From Brachybacterium halotolerans (GTDB taxonomy: Bacteria; Actinomycetota; Actinomycetes; Actinomycetales; Dermabacteraceae): a stretch of DNA of 53,924 nt. Location: NCBI RefSeq assembly GCF_016623465.1, contig NZ_JAEDAJ010000016.1:1-53924 (forward strand), written 5' to 3'. Within the stretch, counting starts at the first letter, position 1. Each line of letters begins with the position of its first letter. The notes below the pieces were generated by a model. That model saw only the letters and a program-made list of their open reading frames with translations. It was not told the origin of the DNA and did not search any database. Positions 41,864 through 53,356 of the stretch are shown here, piece by piece. The position numbers and the translations under genes were made by a program.

Positions 41864-42760
41864 TCACTCCTCTGCGCCGGGCTCCCGCAGGATCTCACGG
41901 ATCGCGCGCTCCTCGGCCGCACCGAGTCCCGCGCGGGCGAGCGCCGCGCGCGCCAGCGCCCGGTAGGTGCGGGCGCTGTCGCCCGGGGACAGGGCGCCCG
42001 CCGTCCCGTCGGCCTCGGCGAGCGCGGACAGGTGCGCCTCGACGGTGCCGGCGTCGCCGCGGGAGACCGGTCCGGTGAGGGCGTTCGCACCGCGCCGCAA
42101 GGACTCCTCCAGGGCGGCGGTCATGAGGGGGCGCAGGTACTCCCCCGGCTGGTCGATGCCGATCCTGGCGAGCAGCTCGCGCGCCTGGTCCACGAGCACC
42201 ACCAGATGGTTCGCGCCGTGGGACAGGGCCGCGTGGTAGAGCGCGCGATCCCCCTCGGCAAGGGTCACCGGTTCGGCGCCGATCTCGACGACGAGGGCCT
42301 GGGCGATCGGCAGGAAGGCCTCGCGGGCGGTGACGGCGACCGGGCAGCCGACCAGGCGCGGGAGGTCCGCGGCGGTGCCGGTGAAGGTCATCGCCGGGTG
42401 CAGGGCGAGGGCGATCGCGCCGGTGCGCTCGAGCGGGGCGAGGGAGGTGATGCCGTGCAGGCCGGAGGTGTGGGCGAAGATCTGCCCGCCGGGGGCGAGG
42501 CCCGTCGCGGCGATGCCCGCGGCCAGCGGCGCGAGCTGGTCGTCGGGCACGGCGAGCAGGACGAGCTCGCTGCGCTCGACGATCCGGTCGACTTCGAGCA
42601 GGGGGACGTCCGGGAGCATCTGCGCGGCGCGCTCGCGGGAGGCGTCCGAGACGGCGTAGGCACCGGTGATCGCGTGCCCCTCGGCGCGCAGGGCGGCGCC
42701 GAGGGCGGCGCCGACGCGGCCGGCGCCGATGATGCCGACGCCCAGGCGCGGGGCGCTCAT
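41864..42760 (-). CDS. Rossmann-like/DUF2520 oxidoreductase, possible ketopantoate reductase
   Basis: 298 residues. N-terminal NAD(P) site GVGIIGAGRVGAALGAAL (8-25), VLLAVPDDQL near 70, LHPAMTFTG near 118, then the helical DUF2520 domain (LYHAALSHGANHLVVLVDQA near 187). A Rossmann/DUF2520 protein, PanG, has been reported as an alternative ketopantoate reductase in Francisella; location directly before panC makes the same role plausible here. ATG 42760 overlaps the PH-protein stop (ATGA). Confidence 0.85.
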   Translation of the reverse strand: MSAPRLGVGIIGAGRVGAALGAALRAEGHAITGAYAVSDASRERAAQMLPDVPLLEVDRIVERSELVLLAVPDDQLAPLAAGIAATGLAPGGQIFAHTSGLHGITSLAPLERTGAIALALHPAMTFTGTAADLPRLVGCPVAVTAREAFLPIAQALVVEIGAEPVTLAEGDRALYHAALSHGANHLVVLVDQARELLARIGIDQPGEYLRPLMTAALEESLRRGANALTGPVSRGDAGTVEAHLSALAEADGTAGALSPGDSARTYRALARAALARAGLGAAEERAIREILREPGAEE

Positions 42761-44475
42761 GCGTCGTCCCCCGGGGCCGGGGCGGGGGTCGAGACGGGGG
42801 CGGGCGCCGAGTCGGGCGCGGGGGCCGAGTCGGGAGCGATGGGCGGCGCGGGGGCCGACGGCGCGTGCGCGTGGGGCCCGAGCGGGGGCCGCGGCCAGTC
42901 GTCGCGATCACGGTAGCGGCGGCCCTGCGCGGCGTCCGGGCGCAGGGCGTCCTCGAGCTCGAGGACGTCGGCGATGTCGACGCCGGCGATCTCGGCGCGG
43001 GCCGCGGCGACGCCGACCGTGAGGGTCGCGGTGGAGGTCATGCGGCCGACGGGACCCTGCGCGAGGGCCAGGCCCTGGATGCGCTCGCGCGGGACGACCT
43101 GCACCTTCGCGGTGATCACGCCGCTGCGCAGCACGAGCGCGCCGCGCAGCAGCAGGACGCGGCGCGTGCGTCGACCGATGAAAAACAGCCGGTGGCGCGG
43201 CCCGATGCCGCCCAGATCCCGCGCGCGGGCGGTGAGCAGACGGTCCAGCAGCGCCGCGTCGTCCTCGGTGCCGAGGGTCGGCAGCAGGTGGCCGAAGGTG
43301 CGCAGCAGCTCCTCGCGCGTGCCCACGGGCAGGGCGCTGGTCGCGGCCGAGGAGTCGTCCTCGCCGATCCCGGCGACGCTCACCCGCGCCTCGGTCCATG
43401 CGGGACCGCGCCACAGCAGCGGACGGCGCAGCCGCAGGTCCTGCACGCGTCCGGCGCCGAGGTTGTCCGTGCGGGTGGAGAACAGGCCGCGGCGCATGCG
43501 CAGTCCGCGGTCGGTGTCGCAGGAGACGAAGCCCCAGCCGCCCTCGAGGCGGTGCAGCACGGCCTGCGGCACGGCGACGATCGCGGGCAGCGCGGCCGCG
43601 ATCAGCCCGGTGCCCGCGCCGTCGGTGCGCCAGGCGATGATCGCCGTGACGATGATCCAGACCACGCCTACGACCAGCCCGATCAGCCAGCCGACGTCGC
43701 GCAGCATCGCGTGCAGGAGACGCGTGGTGGGGATCTGCGCGATGAGATCGCCGTCGGTGACGCCGTCGTACGCGACCTCGCGCAGGCTCTCTCGCAGACC
43801 GCGGTCGCGGGCGGGAGCGCCTGGCATCCCGTCCTCCGCGCTCTTCGGAGCCTGCGCGGGAGTGCCGGGGGCGTCGCCGGCGGCCAGGTCGTCGGCGGTC
43901 GTCCCGTCGACGGCCGGACCGCCGTCGACCGATCCGCCGGCGGCCGCGCCGACCACCCCTGTCGTCCCGGCCCGCCCGGCCGGCCCGCCGGCAGCCACGT
44001 CGAGGATCTCGGTGCGGATGGTCTCGGCATCGGCCGCCGTGATGTACGCGATGTCCAGATGGGACTCGGAGCCGCCCGCGAACTCGACGCGCACCTTCGC
44101 CAGGCCCAGCAGGCGCGGCACCGCGGGCCGCTCGACCGACACGGATTCGATGCGCTCGCGCGGAGCGGTGCGGCCGGTGCGGGTGAGCAGGCCCGAGCGC
44201 CGCGTGACACCGTCGGACGAGATCTCGTAGGTGGTGCGCCACCAGATCAGGGCACTCACGCCGACAGCGATGACCAGGGCGATCACGAGCGCGCCCAGTC
44301 CCAGCAGCGCGCGCCGTACGGTGAACTCGCCGACGAGCTGTGCCAGGTTCTGGGCCGCGATCACCGCGATCACACCGGCGAAGATCTTCCAGCCGGTCAG
44401 CAGGGGCGTGAGCGGATGGGTGCGACGGGAACCGTCCTGCCCGGCCGGTCCGTGAGCTGCGTCCTCGGTGCTCAC
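42757..44475 (-). CDS. membrane protein with repeated bacterial PH (bPH2/YdbT-like) domains
   Basis: 572 residues. Membrane segments at about 24-45, 53-75, 235-260 and 268-290 alternate with three bPH2 domains. Each has the (R)RERIESVSVERP or (R)ERIQGLALAQGP-type motif: TAPRERIESVSV near 105, DNLGAGRVQDLRL near 345 and VVPRERIQGLAL near 480. A Gly/Ala-rich linker (about 160-200) and a Pro/Ala-rich C-terminus (about 535-572) are low complexity. Function unknown; YdbS/YdbT in Bacillus are linked to resistance to membrane-active peptides. GTG 44475 overlaps the stop of the smaller PH gene (GTGA). Confidence 0.87.
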   Translation of the reverse strand: MSTEDAAHGPAGQDGSRRTHPLTPLLTGWKIFAGVIAVIAAQNLAQLVGEFTVRRALLGLGALVIALVIAVGVSALIWWRTTYEISSDGVTRRSGLLTRTGRTAPRERIESVSVERPAVPRLLGLAKVRVEFAGGSESHLDIAYITAADAETIRTEILDVAAGGPAGRAGTTGVVGAAAGGSVDGGPAVDGTTADDLAAGDAPGTPAQAPKSAEDGMPGAPARDRGLRESLREVAYDGVTDGDLIAQIPTTRLLHAMLRDVGWLIGLVVGVVWIIVTAIIAWRTDGAGTGLIAAALPAIVAVPQAVLHRLEGGWGFVSCDTDRGLRMRRGLFSTRTDNLGAGRVQDLRLRRPLLWRGPAWTEARVSVAGIGEDDSSAATSALPVGTREELLRTFGHLLPTLGTEDDAALLDRLLTARARDLGGIGPRHRLFFIGRRTRRVLLLRGALVLRSGVITAKVQVVPRERIQGLALAQGPVGRMTSTATLTVGVAAARAEIAGVDIADVLELEDALRPDAAQGRRYRDRDDWPRPPLGPHAHAPSAPAPPIAPDSAPAPDSAPAPVSTPAPAPGDDA

Positions 44476-44975
44476 AGCGACTGCATCCTCTCGATGCCGC
44501 GCCGGGTGAGCAGCTCCTTGAGCTCCTCGGCGTCCTCGCGCGGGAGCCCGGGGATGGTGCCGTCGGCCTCGTCGGAAGCGGTCGAGTACGCCAGACGGGC
44601 GATCCCGAAGCGGCGCTCGACGGGGCCCTCGTGGATCTCCACGGACTGCACGCGGCCGTAGGGCGTGGTGGTGACCGAGCGGAACATGAGTCCGCTCGCG
44701 AGGGTCAGCTCCTCCTCCCCCGCCCGGTAGCCGATCGCCCGCACGCGGCGCGGCGTGAGCAGAACCCCGGGGAGGCACCAGAGGATCGGCACGATCGCGA
44801 GCACCTCGAACCACCACCATCCCAGGCGCAGGCCCAGCACGAGGCAGGCGATCGCGATCGCCAGGGAGATCACCCACCACGGGACCGCGGCGAGGTAACG
44901 GGCGGGCACGAGCCGCGGCGAGACCGGGGTGAGTTCCCGTCCGCCCAGCCGCTGGGGTCGCGTCGAATCGTCCAT
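44472..44975 (-). CDS. PH-domain membrane protein (YdbS-like)
   Basis: 167 residues. Two hydrophobic segments (AAVPWWVISLAIAIACLVLGL and WWWFEVLAIVPILWCLPGVL, about 29-70) and one bPH2 domain with TTTPYGRVQSVEIHEGPVERRFGIARL near 100-127. Partner of the following three-domain protein, as YdbS is of YdbT. ATG 44975 has GAGGA at seven bases. Confidence 0.88.
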   Translation of the reverse strand: MDDSTRPQRLGGRELTPVSPRLVPARYLAAVPWWVISLAIAIACLVLGLRLGWWWFEVLAIVPILWCLPGVLLTPRRVRAIGYRAGEEELTLASGLMFRSVTTTPYGRVQSVEIHEGPVERRFGIARLAYSTASDEADGTIPGLPREDAEELKELLTRRGIERMQSL

Positions 44976-45065
44976 GGGACCATCCTCGCAGGCCGCCGGG
45001 CGCCGGGGCACCCGACGATCGTCCGAGGCGACCCCTGACCTGCGTCGCAGCGCCGCTCGCGAGGT

Positions 45066-45569
45066 TCAGGAGGCGGTCGAGCGGGCCCCGCCCTCGCCGT
45101 CGTCCGGAGGGAGGGTCCCCCAGCGCTCGACGATCACGCCGAGCACCGCGAGGGCGATGCCGCACAGGGCGCCGAAGCCCGTGGGCAGCAGGGCGCCGAC
45201 GACGGTCCCCGTCCCCGAGGACAGGAAGAAGGCGAGCTGGCCGAGCTGGATGCCGCCGACGATCGACCCCGTGTAGGCGCACGCGCGGGCGAACACGATC
45301 GTGCGGAAGGCGGTGAGCATGTCGATCGAGTGGCGGCGCGGGGCCGTGCTCGGGTTCTCCCGCCTCTCCTCACTCTCCTTCGTGTAACGGCGCAGCGGGA
45401 GGCCGCACACGAGCAGCACGGCGGCCAGGGCGAGCAGCAGCAGCCCGGTGACCCAGCCGGTCACCGGCAGCACGGCGCCGCGCCCGGTCACGAAGTTCGC
45501 GAGCACCGCGCCGAACACGGTCGCGAGCAGACCGAGGACGACGAGCGTCGGCACCGAGAGCGGGCGCAT
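45066..45569 (-). CDS. DUF3180 membrane protein
   Basis: 167 residues with four membrane segments (about 5-25, 32-55, 85-105, 115-140) and a charged loop RRYTKESEERRENPSTAPRR between the second and third. Matches the actinobacterial DUF3180 family, always found beside folK. Its ATG shares the A of the folBK stop (TGATG), so translation is coupled. Function unknown. Confidence 0.85.
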   Translation of the reverse strand: MRPLSVPTLVVLGLLATVFGAVLANFVTGRGAVLPVTGWVTGLLLLALAAVLLVCGLPLRRYTKESEERRENPSTAPRRHSIDMLTAFRTIVFARACAYTGSIVGGIQLGQLAFFLSSGTGTVVGALLPTGFGALCGIALAVLGVIVERWGTLPPDDGEGGARSTAS

Positions 45570-46486
45570 CAGGCGCCGAACCCTCCGAGCGCGGGGCCGG
45601 GGCGCACGCCGTCGCGATCCTCGGCGCGCGCGAGGAGCGGGCCGATGGGGCCGTGCCCGGGCAGCTCCGCCGCGGGTCGGGCGGCATGCCAGGGCGCCAG
45701 CACGAAGGCGCGCTCGTGGGCGCGGGGATGCGGCAGCGTCAGCTCCTCGTCGTCCTGGACGAGGTCGCCGTAGGCGATGAGGTCGACGTCGAGGGTGCGG
45801 GGCCCCCAGCGGACCTCGCGCACGCGTCGGGCGTCCTCCTCGAGGGCGTGGGCGAGGTCGAGGAGACGCCACGGCCCGCGCTCGCTGCGGATGCCCACGA
45901 CCGTGTTGAGGAAGGCGTCCTGTGCGACGCCCCCCACCGGGTCGGTCTCGACGACCGGCGCGGTCCAGTCGATCTCGATGCCGTCGGCGGCGCGCAGCAG
46001 GCCGAGCGCGCGGGAGAGGTGCTTCTCGCGCGCACCCAGATTGGTGCCCAGTGCGAGCACCGCAGGCGTCGCGGGGGCGCTGCGCTCGATGCGCACGCGC
46101 ACGTCGGAGAAGGGGTGCGGGATCGGGGCCGACGGCTTGTGGAGGGTGACCTCGATGCGGCGCACGAGGATCTGCTCGGAGAGGATCCGCCCGGCGATGC
46201 GCGCAGCGAGGGTCTCGATGAGCTGATGGGGACCGCCCTCGATCTCGGCGACGGCGGAATCGGCGACCTCCGCGTAGTTCACCGTGCGGCCCAGGGCGTC
46301 CGCCCGTCCGGCGGGCGCGGTGTCGACGTCCATCCTCAGGTCCACGAGGAAGTCCTGGCCGTCGCGGCGCTCGTGCTCGAGCACCCCGTGATGGCCGCGG
46401 GCCCGCAGGCCGATCAGCTCGATCGCGTCGGGCGGGCCCGGGTGCAGGGCCCGCGCGAGGTCAGGCGGGACGACGAGGGCGCTCAT
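45569..46486 (-). CDS. folK: fused dihydroneopterin aldolase / HPPK (FolB-FolK)
   Basis: 305 residues joining two consecutive folate enzymes. FolB is at about 20-130 (IELIGLRARGHHGVLEHER, NYAEVADSAV, LIETLAARIA, VTLHKPSAPI). FolK is at about 140-290 (AVLALGTNLGAREKHL, NTVVGIRSE, RWGPRTLDVDLIAYGD, LPHPRAHERAFVLAPW). The fusion would channel hydroxymethyldihydropterin between active sites. The start ATG overlaps the folP stop (ATGA). Confidence 0.94.
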   Translation of the reverse strand: MSALVVPPDLARALHPGPPDAIELIGLRARGHHGVLEHERRDGQDFLVDLRMDVDTAPAGRADALGRTVNYAEVADSAVAEIEGGPHQLIETLAARIAGRILSEQILVRRIEVTLHKPSAPIPHPFSDVRVRIERSAPATPAVLALGTNLGAREKHLSRALGLLRAADGIEIDWTAPVVETDPVGGVAQDAFLNTVVGIRSERGPWRLLDLAHALEEDARRVREVRWGPRTLDVDLIAYGDLVQDDEELTLPHPRAHERAFVLAPWHAARPAAELPGHGPIGPLLARAEDRDGVRPGPALGGFGA

Positions 46487-47400
46487 CGGGTGCCTCCCGT
46501 GAGGGAGGGTCCGTCGGCCCGAGGCGACCGGTCCGCGCTCATCGTGCGGTGCGCCGCGCGCTCGCTGGCGGCCCATCGGGCCCCCACCTCGACGGCGGCC
46601 ACGGATGCCGCGACGTCGTGCACCCGCACCGCCCAGGCGCCCTCGCGCGCGCACAGGGCGCTGACGGACGCGGTCGCGACGTCGCGGTCCCCGGGCAGGG
46701 TGCTCAGGAAGCGCTTGCGGGAGGCCCCGATGAGCACCGGCAGGTCATGGGCGAGCAGGGCGTCCCAGTCCCCAAGGATCTCCCAGTTCTGCGCGCCGTT
46801 CTTCGCGAAGCCGAGGCCGGGGTCGGCGACCAGCTGGGAGTCCTCGACCCCTGCCTCGCGCAGCGCCGCCAGGCGCGCCCCGAGCTCGCGCTCGACGTCC
46901 CGCGGGACGTCGGCGTACTCGTCGAGGTCGTTCATGATGTCGCTGTGGCCGCGCCAGTGCATCGCGATCACCACCGGCGGCGCTCCCAGACGGGTCCGGG
47001 CGCGCGCGAGCAGCCCGGGCATCGCGGCATCGGCGAGGCCCGCCGAGACGTCGTTGATGATGAGGGCGCCGGCCTCGAGGGAGGCCTCCGCGACGGCGGC
47101 GCGCATGGTGTCCACGCTCACGACGGCGCCGCGCGCGCTGAGCTCGCGGACCACGGGGATCACGCGGCGCAGCTCCTCGGCCTCCTCGACGCGCTCGGCG
47201 CCGGGCCGGGTCGATTCGCCTCCGACGTCGATGATCACGGCTCCCTCGCCGAGCATCCGCTCGGCGTGGTCGAGAGCCTGCTCGGGGCGCATGTGGGCGC
47301 CGCCGTCGGAGAAGGAGTCCGGGGTGACGTTGAGGATGCCCATCACCAGGGTGCGATCCCGCGCGAGGTCCGCGGGCAGTCCGTCGGGGCGCGTCCTCAT
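46483..47400 (-). CDS. folP: dihydropteroate synthase
   Basis: 305 residues, TIM barrel. Motifs: GILNVTPDSFSDGG near 21 (pABA/pterin loop 1), DVGGESTRPGAERV near 58, NDVSAG near 115, DPGLGFAKNGAQNW near 193 and GASRKRFL near 222. Target of sulfonamides. A 25-residue polar C-terminal extension follows the last helix. Starts four bases after the folE stop. Confidence 0.96.
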   Translation of the reverse strand: MRTRPDGLPADLARDRTLVMGILNVTPDSFSDGGAHMRPEQALDHAERMLGEGAVIIDVGGESTRPGAERVEEAEELRRVIPVVRELSARGAVVSVDTMRAAVAEASLEAGALIINDVSAGLADAAMPGLLARARTRLGAPPVVIAMHWRGHSDIMNDLDEYADVPRDVERELGARLAALREAGVEDSQLVADPGLGFAKNGAQNWEILGDWDALLAHDLPVLIGASRKRFLSTLPGDRDVATASVSALCAREGAWAVRVHDVAASVAAVEVGARWAASERAAHRTMSADRSPRADGPSLTGGTR

Positions 47401-47404
47401 GGCG

Positions 47405-48007
47405 TCAGCCCCGCATGATGAGGGACATGGCCTCGGAGCGCGTGGTGCCCTTGCGCAGGATGCCGCGTACGGCCGAGGTCACGGTCTGCGCGCCCTCGGC
47501 GCGCACGCCGCGCATCGACATGCACATGTGCGAGGCCTCGAGGACGACGATCGCACCGGCGGCGCGCAGCTCCTCCATGAGGGCATCGGCGATCTGGGTG
47601 GTGATGCGCTCCTGGACCTGGGGCCGACGCGCGTAGACGTGCACGAGCCGTGCGATCTTCGACAGGCCGGTGACTCCGCGCGCGCCGGGGATGTAGCCCA
47701 CGTGGGCCGTGCCGAAGAAGGGCAGCAGGTGGTGCTCGCACATGGAGTGGAAGCGGATGTCGCGCACCAGCACGAGCTCCTGGTGCTCGATGTCCCCGAA
47801 GGTCACCGAGAGGGGCTCGTGGGCGTCCATGCGCATGCCCTCGAAGACCTCGGCGTACATGCGGGCCACGCGCGAGGGGGTCTGCACGAGCCCGTCGCGG
47901 TCGGGGTCCTCCCCGATCGCGGCGAGGATCTCGCGCACGGCCGCCTCGATGCGTGGGGCGTCGACGCCGGGAGCGCCGGACTCCTCGGGAGCCAGCTCCT
48001 CGTCCAT
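47405..48007 (-). CDS. folE: GTP cyclohydrolase I
   Basis: 200 residues. Converts GTP to dihydroneopterin triphosphate. Zinc ligands Cys/His in [11 protein letters not shown] near 89-99 and Cys in [10 protein letters not shown] near 158; the [12 protein letters not shown] segment is typical. ATG 48007 is one base after the ftsH stop, with GAGGA upstream inside ftsH. First gene of folate synthesis in this operon (folE-folP-folBK). Confidence 0.96.
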   Translation of the reverse strand: MDEELAPEESGAPGVDAPRIEAAVREILAAIGEDPDRDGLVQTPSRVARMYAEVFEGMRMDAHEPLSVTFGDIEHQELVLVRDIRFHSMCEHHLLPFFGTAHVGYIPGARGVTGLSKIARLVHVYARRPQVQERITTQIADALMEELRAAGAIVVLEASHMCMSMRGVRAEGAQTVTSAVRGILRKGTTRSEAMSLIMRG

Positions 48008-48008
48008 C

Positions 48009-50105
<2,097 letters not shown>

Positions 50106-50106
50106 C

Positions 50107-50658
50107 TCAGTCCTCGTACACGGAGCGCTTCAGGACGCCCACGTAGGGAAGGTTCCGGTAGGACTCGTCGTAGTCCAGGCCGTAACCGATCACGAATTCG
50201 TTGGGAATGTCGAAGCCGACGTATTTCACGTCGATCTCGACGCGCGCGGCCTCGGGCTTGCGCAGCAGCGCGGCGACGTCCACGCTCTTGGGGCCGCGCG
50301 AGCGGAGGTTGGCCAGCAGCCACTTCAGGGTGAGCCCGGAGTCGATGATGTCCTCGACGATCAGCACCCGGCGGTCGGAGATGTCCGTGCCCAGGTCCTT
50401 GAGGATCCTCACCACTCCCGAGGACTTCGTCCCCGAGCCGTAGGAGGACACGGCCATCCAGTCCATGTCGACGTCGAGGTCGATCGTGCGGGCCAGGTCG
50501 GACATGACGATCGCGGCGCCCTTGAGGACTCCCACCAGCAGCGGGGGTTCGTCCGCATAGTCCTCGGCGATCCTGGCGCCCATCTCGCGCAGGCGCTCGT
50601 GGATGGTCTCCTCGTCGAGCAGGACGCGTTCGACGTCCTGGTGAGGGTTGACGGACAC
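50107..50658 (-). CDS. hpt: hypoxanthine phosphoribosyltransferase
   Basis: 183 residues. Salvages hypoxanthine/guanine with PRPP. PRPP loop [14 protein letters not shown] near 97, PPi loop [16 protein letters not shown] near 40, and [22 protein letters not shown] near the end. GTG 50658 follows GGAGGAG; the open frame extends further up to 50757 but without an RBS and inside tilS. Confidence 0.96.
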   Translation of the reverse strand: MSVNPHQDVERVLLDEETIHERLREMGARIAEDYADEPPLLVGVLKGAAIVMSDLARTIDLDVDMDWMAVSSYGSGTKSSGVVRILKDLGTDISDRRVLIVEDIIDSGLTLKWLLANLRSRGPKSVDVAALLRKPEAARVEIDVKYVGFDIPNEFVIGYGLDYDESYRNLPYVGVLKRSVYED

Positions 50659-50720
50659 GCGGTCTCCTCCGTGGGTCGGCTTCGGCTCGGCGTCGCGCGG
50701 GTTCGGCGCCGGAGTGCTGT

Positions 50721-51821
50721 TCACGCGCGTGCGCCCCCGTCGCGGGAGCGTCGCCACACCAGCAGTCCGTCACGACGAGCGACCTCGATCCTACCCGGAA
50801 GGGGCGAGGCTGCCTGACCGTGCCATGAGACCACCAGCGCGTCGGCCGCGAGCACGTGGCGGCGCAGCAGGGATTTGTCCGACGGGGCGCCGCCGCGCCG
50901 CTCCGCGAGCCGTGACGCATCGCGCAGCACACGGGTGCGCAGGGGCGTCGGCGCCGCGGCGAGGGCGTGCACGTCCAGGGCGAGCACGTCCCCCTCCTCC
51001 TCGAGCTCCCCGAGGTCGCGCTCGAGCGACTCGCGCAGCGCGGCCGCGTCGGCGTCGAGCATGTCGGAGTCGGGTCTGACCAGCGCCGCGCTGCGGGCGA
51101 GGTTCTGGGAGATCTGGTCGCCGAGCTCCTCGCGCAGCACGGGCAGCACCCGGTGGCGCACGCGGGCGCGCAGCAGGGAGGTGTCCGCGTTCATCGGGTC
51201 CTCCCACCACTCGAGGTCGTGCACGCGGCAGATCTCCTCGGTGTCGGCCCGGGAGACGGCGGTCGTCTCGTCGCGGCCGTCGCCCAGGAAGGGCCGCAGC
51301 AGGGGGCCGCGGGCGGCCGGGATGCCCGCGAGCGCGCGCGGCCCCGCGCCGCGGGCGAGCGCCATGAGCACCTGCTCCGCCTGGTCGTCGAGGGTGTGGC
51401 CGAGCAGCAGCGCGAGGCCCCCGCGCTGCTCGAGGAGCGTCTCGAGCGCCTCGTGGCGGGCGTCGCGCGCGGCGTTCTCGACCCCGCCCGGCGCGTCGGG
51501 ATCGACATGCACGGCGAGCACGTGGACGGCCGACGCGCCGAGGCGCTCGGCCTGGGCGCGGGCGCGCTCGGCGACGGACGCGGATCGCTCCTGCAGGCCG
51601 TGGTCGACGATCACGGCCTCGGTCTCCAGGCCCAGCCGCGCACCGACCCAGCAGGTGGTGGTCAGCAGGGCGAGGGAGTCGGCTCCGCCGCTGAGGCCGA
51701 CGAGGACGCGCGGCGAGAGCGCGCCCCCGCCGGTCGCGTCGGCGAGGTCCGCCAGGCGCGCGAGGAGGGCGGCGCGCACGGCGCTGCGGGCGCGTGCGAC
51801 CACGCGCGGGGGTCCTGCCAT
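50721..51821 (-). CDS. tilS: tRNA(Ile)-lysidine synthase
   Basis: 366 residues. Modifies C34 of tRNA-Ile(CAU) to lysidine so that it reads AUA. PP-loop ATPase motif [13 protein letters not shown] near 41, [13 protein letters not shown] near 140, and [17 protein letters not shown] near 218. The last domains are the short actinobacterial form. The Shine-Dalgarno AGGAG overlaps the dacB stop codon (TAGGAG), at wide spacing. tilS-hpt-ftsH order is conserved. Confidence 0.95.
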   Translation of the reverse strand: MAGPPRVVARARSAVRAALLARLADLADATGGGALSPRVLVGLSGGADSLALLTTTCWVGARLGLETEAVIVDHGLQERSASVAERARAQAERLGASAVHVLAVHVDPDAPGGVENAARDARHEALETLLEQRGGLALLLGHTLDDQAEQVLMALARGAGPRALAGIPAARGPLLRPFLGDGRDETTAVSRADTEEICRVHDLEWWEDPMNADTSLLRARVRHRVLPVLREELGDQISQNLARSAALVRPDSDMLDADAAALRESLERDLGELEEEGDVLALDVHALAAAPTPLRTRVLRDASRLAERRGGAPSDKSLLRRHVLAADALVVSWHGQAASPLPGRIEVARRDGLLVWRRSRDGGARA

Positions 51822-51834
51822 GGGGTGGGTGCTC

Positions 51835-53256
51835 CTAGGTCCGACGGGCGAGCTCGTAGGCGACGTCGTCCACGGCGGCCTTGGCCTTGTCGGCGTCGGC
51901 CCCGTCGAACCCGTGGACCACGATGTCGAAGACGACCGTGCGGCCGTCGGGGAGAACGGTCACGCCGGCGAGGGCCGACGTGCCCGCGAGGTATCCGGTC
52001 TTGCCGCGCACGGTGCCGCGGGCGCCCGCGACGCCCTTCGCGCCGAAGCGCTCCTCGAGGGTGCCGGTGAGGCCCGCGATCGGCACGTCGTACAGCAGCG
52101 GCTCGAGCTGCGGCGCACCGCCGGAGGCGACCTCGCCGAGGATCGCGCTGAGCAGCCGCGGCGGCACGCGATCGCCCGTCGAGAGGCCGCTGCCGTCGCG
52201 GATCACGAGCTCCTCGAGGTCTTTCTCCGGCACGCCGAGCTCGTCGGCGAGGGACCGCACCTCGGTGTCCACGGCCTTCGCGGCGTTCTTCGGCGTCGGC
52301 TCGAGACCCTGGGCCCTGGCCGTGAGGTGCGCCATGAGCTCGGCGATCGTGTTGTCGGAGGTCTGCAGGGCGTGCTGGACGATGTCGGTGAGCGGCGCCG
52401 AGCGCGTCGCGACCTCGACGACGTCGCCGCCGACCTCGGGCGCCTTCGCCCCCTCGACGTGCGCGTCGGCCCCGCCGGAGACCTTCAGACCGTGCTTCTC
52501 GAGGTCCTTCGCGAAGAGCTTCGCGGCATCGCCCGCAGGGTCCGCGGACTTCCTGCCGTACTGCTCGCCGTCGAGCCAGCCCTCGTCGACCGCGAGGGCC
52601 GCGGTGGGCGTGACCCAGCCGCCCGCGCGGCCGTTGTCGCCCCAGGCCGGGTTCTCCCCTCCCGGCAGGGCGCTGGTGTCCAGGCGCAGGGCGACCTGGT
52701 CCTGGCCGTTCTTCTTCGCGAGCTTCGCCGCATCCTTCGCGAGCGCGTCCACGCGCTCCCGGGTCAGGGTCATGTCGCCCTCGCCGACGAGGGTCAGGGT
52801 CCTGCCGTCGAGCACGGCGTGCGTGGTGAGGCGCTGGTCGCCGTCGACGCTGCGCAGCAGAGCCGAGGCGGTGAGGAGCTTGAGCGTCGAGGCGGGGACG
52901 CGCGCGGTGTCGGCGTCGCGCTCGGCAATGACGTCGCCGGAGTCGGCGTCGACGACGGAGTAGGACAGTCCCCCGTCGATCACGGGATCCTTCGCGTGGG
53001 AGGCGAGGCGGCCCGCGAGGTCCTCGTCGGCGTCCCTCGTCGAGGCGGTCGCGGGGGTGGGGACGATCGGATCGGCCTGCTCCCGGTCGTAGTCCTCGCC
53101 CTGCGCGCGCGGGCCCGCGTTCTCACCCTGATGCTCGGTCGAGAGCGTGAGGACCCCGGGGAACGCGTCCGTGAGGTCGCCCACCACGTAGAAGCTGACA
53201 GGCACTGCGGCGCACAGCGTGATGGCGATCGCGCGCCAGAGCTTCTCGGTCCGCAT
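51835..53256 (-). CDS. dacB: D-alanyl-D-alanine carboxypeptidase/endopeptidase (PBP4, DacB type)
   Basis: 473 residues. One N-terminal membrane segment or uncleaved signal (IAITLCAAVPVSFYVVGDL, about 8-27), then a disordered acidic stretch and a class C PBP fold with the PBP4 insertion. Active-site motifs are S-x-x-K in PASTLKLLTA near 131, SDN in QTSDNTIAEL near 300 and KTG in RGKTGYLAG near 420. Trims peptidoglycan outside the membrane. ATG 53256 lies just after a TATATC box, so the leader is very short. Divergent from ppa. Confidence 0.92.
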   Translation of the reverse strand: MRTEKLWRAIAITLCAAVPVSFYVVGDLTDAFPGVLTLSTEHQGENAGPRAQGEDYDREQADPIVPTPATASTRDADEDLAGRLASHAKDPVIDGGLSYSVVDADSGDVIAERDADTARVPASTLKLLTASALLRSVDGDQRLTTHAVLDGRTLTLVGEGDMTLTRERVDALAKDAAKLAKKNGQDQVALRLDTSALPGGENPAWGDNGRAGGWVTPTAALAVDEGWLDGEQYGRKSADPAGDAAKLFAKDLEKHGLKVSGGADAHVEGAKAPEVGGDVVEVATRSAPLTDIVQHALQTSDNTIAELMAHLTARAQGLEPTPKNAAKAVDTEVRSLADELGVPEKDLEELVIRDGSGLSTGDRVPPRLLSAILGEVASGGAPQLEPLLYDVPIAGLTGTLEERFGAKGVAGARGTVRGKTGYLAGTSALAGVTVLPDGRTVVFDIVVHGFDGADADKAKAAVDDVAYELARRT

Positions 53257-53268
53257 GGATCCCAGGAT

Positions 53269-53302
53269 ATAGAGTGTCGGGACCACTCTCCGCATAGAGT
53301 GT
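53269..53302. repeat. direct repeat ATAGAGTGT in the dacB-ppa intergenic region
   Basis: ATAGAGTGT at 53269-53277 and again at 53294-53302, 25 bp apart (centre to centre), about 2.5 helical turns. The left copy overlaps the likely dacB -10. A regulator site or alternative -10 boxes for the two divergent genes are both possible. Confidence 0.55.
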
Positions 53303-53356
53303 GAGGACCATTGACCGCGCCCACAGGGCGATGAGCACCGCAACGGAGCCGCAGAC

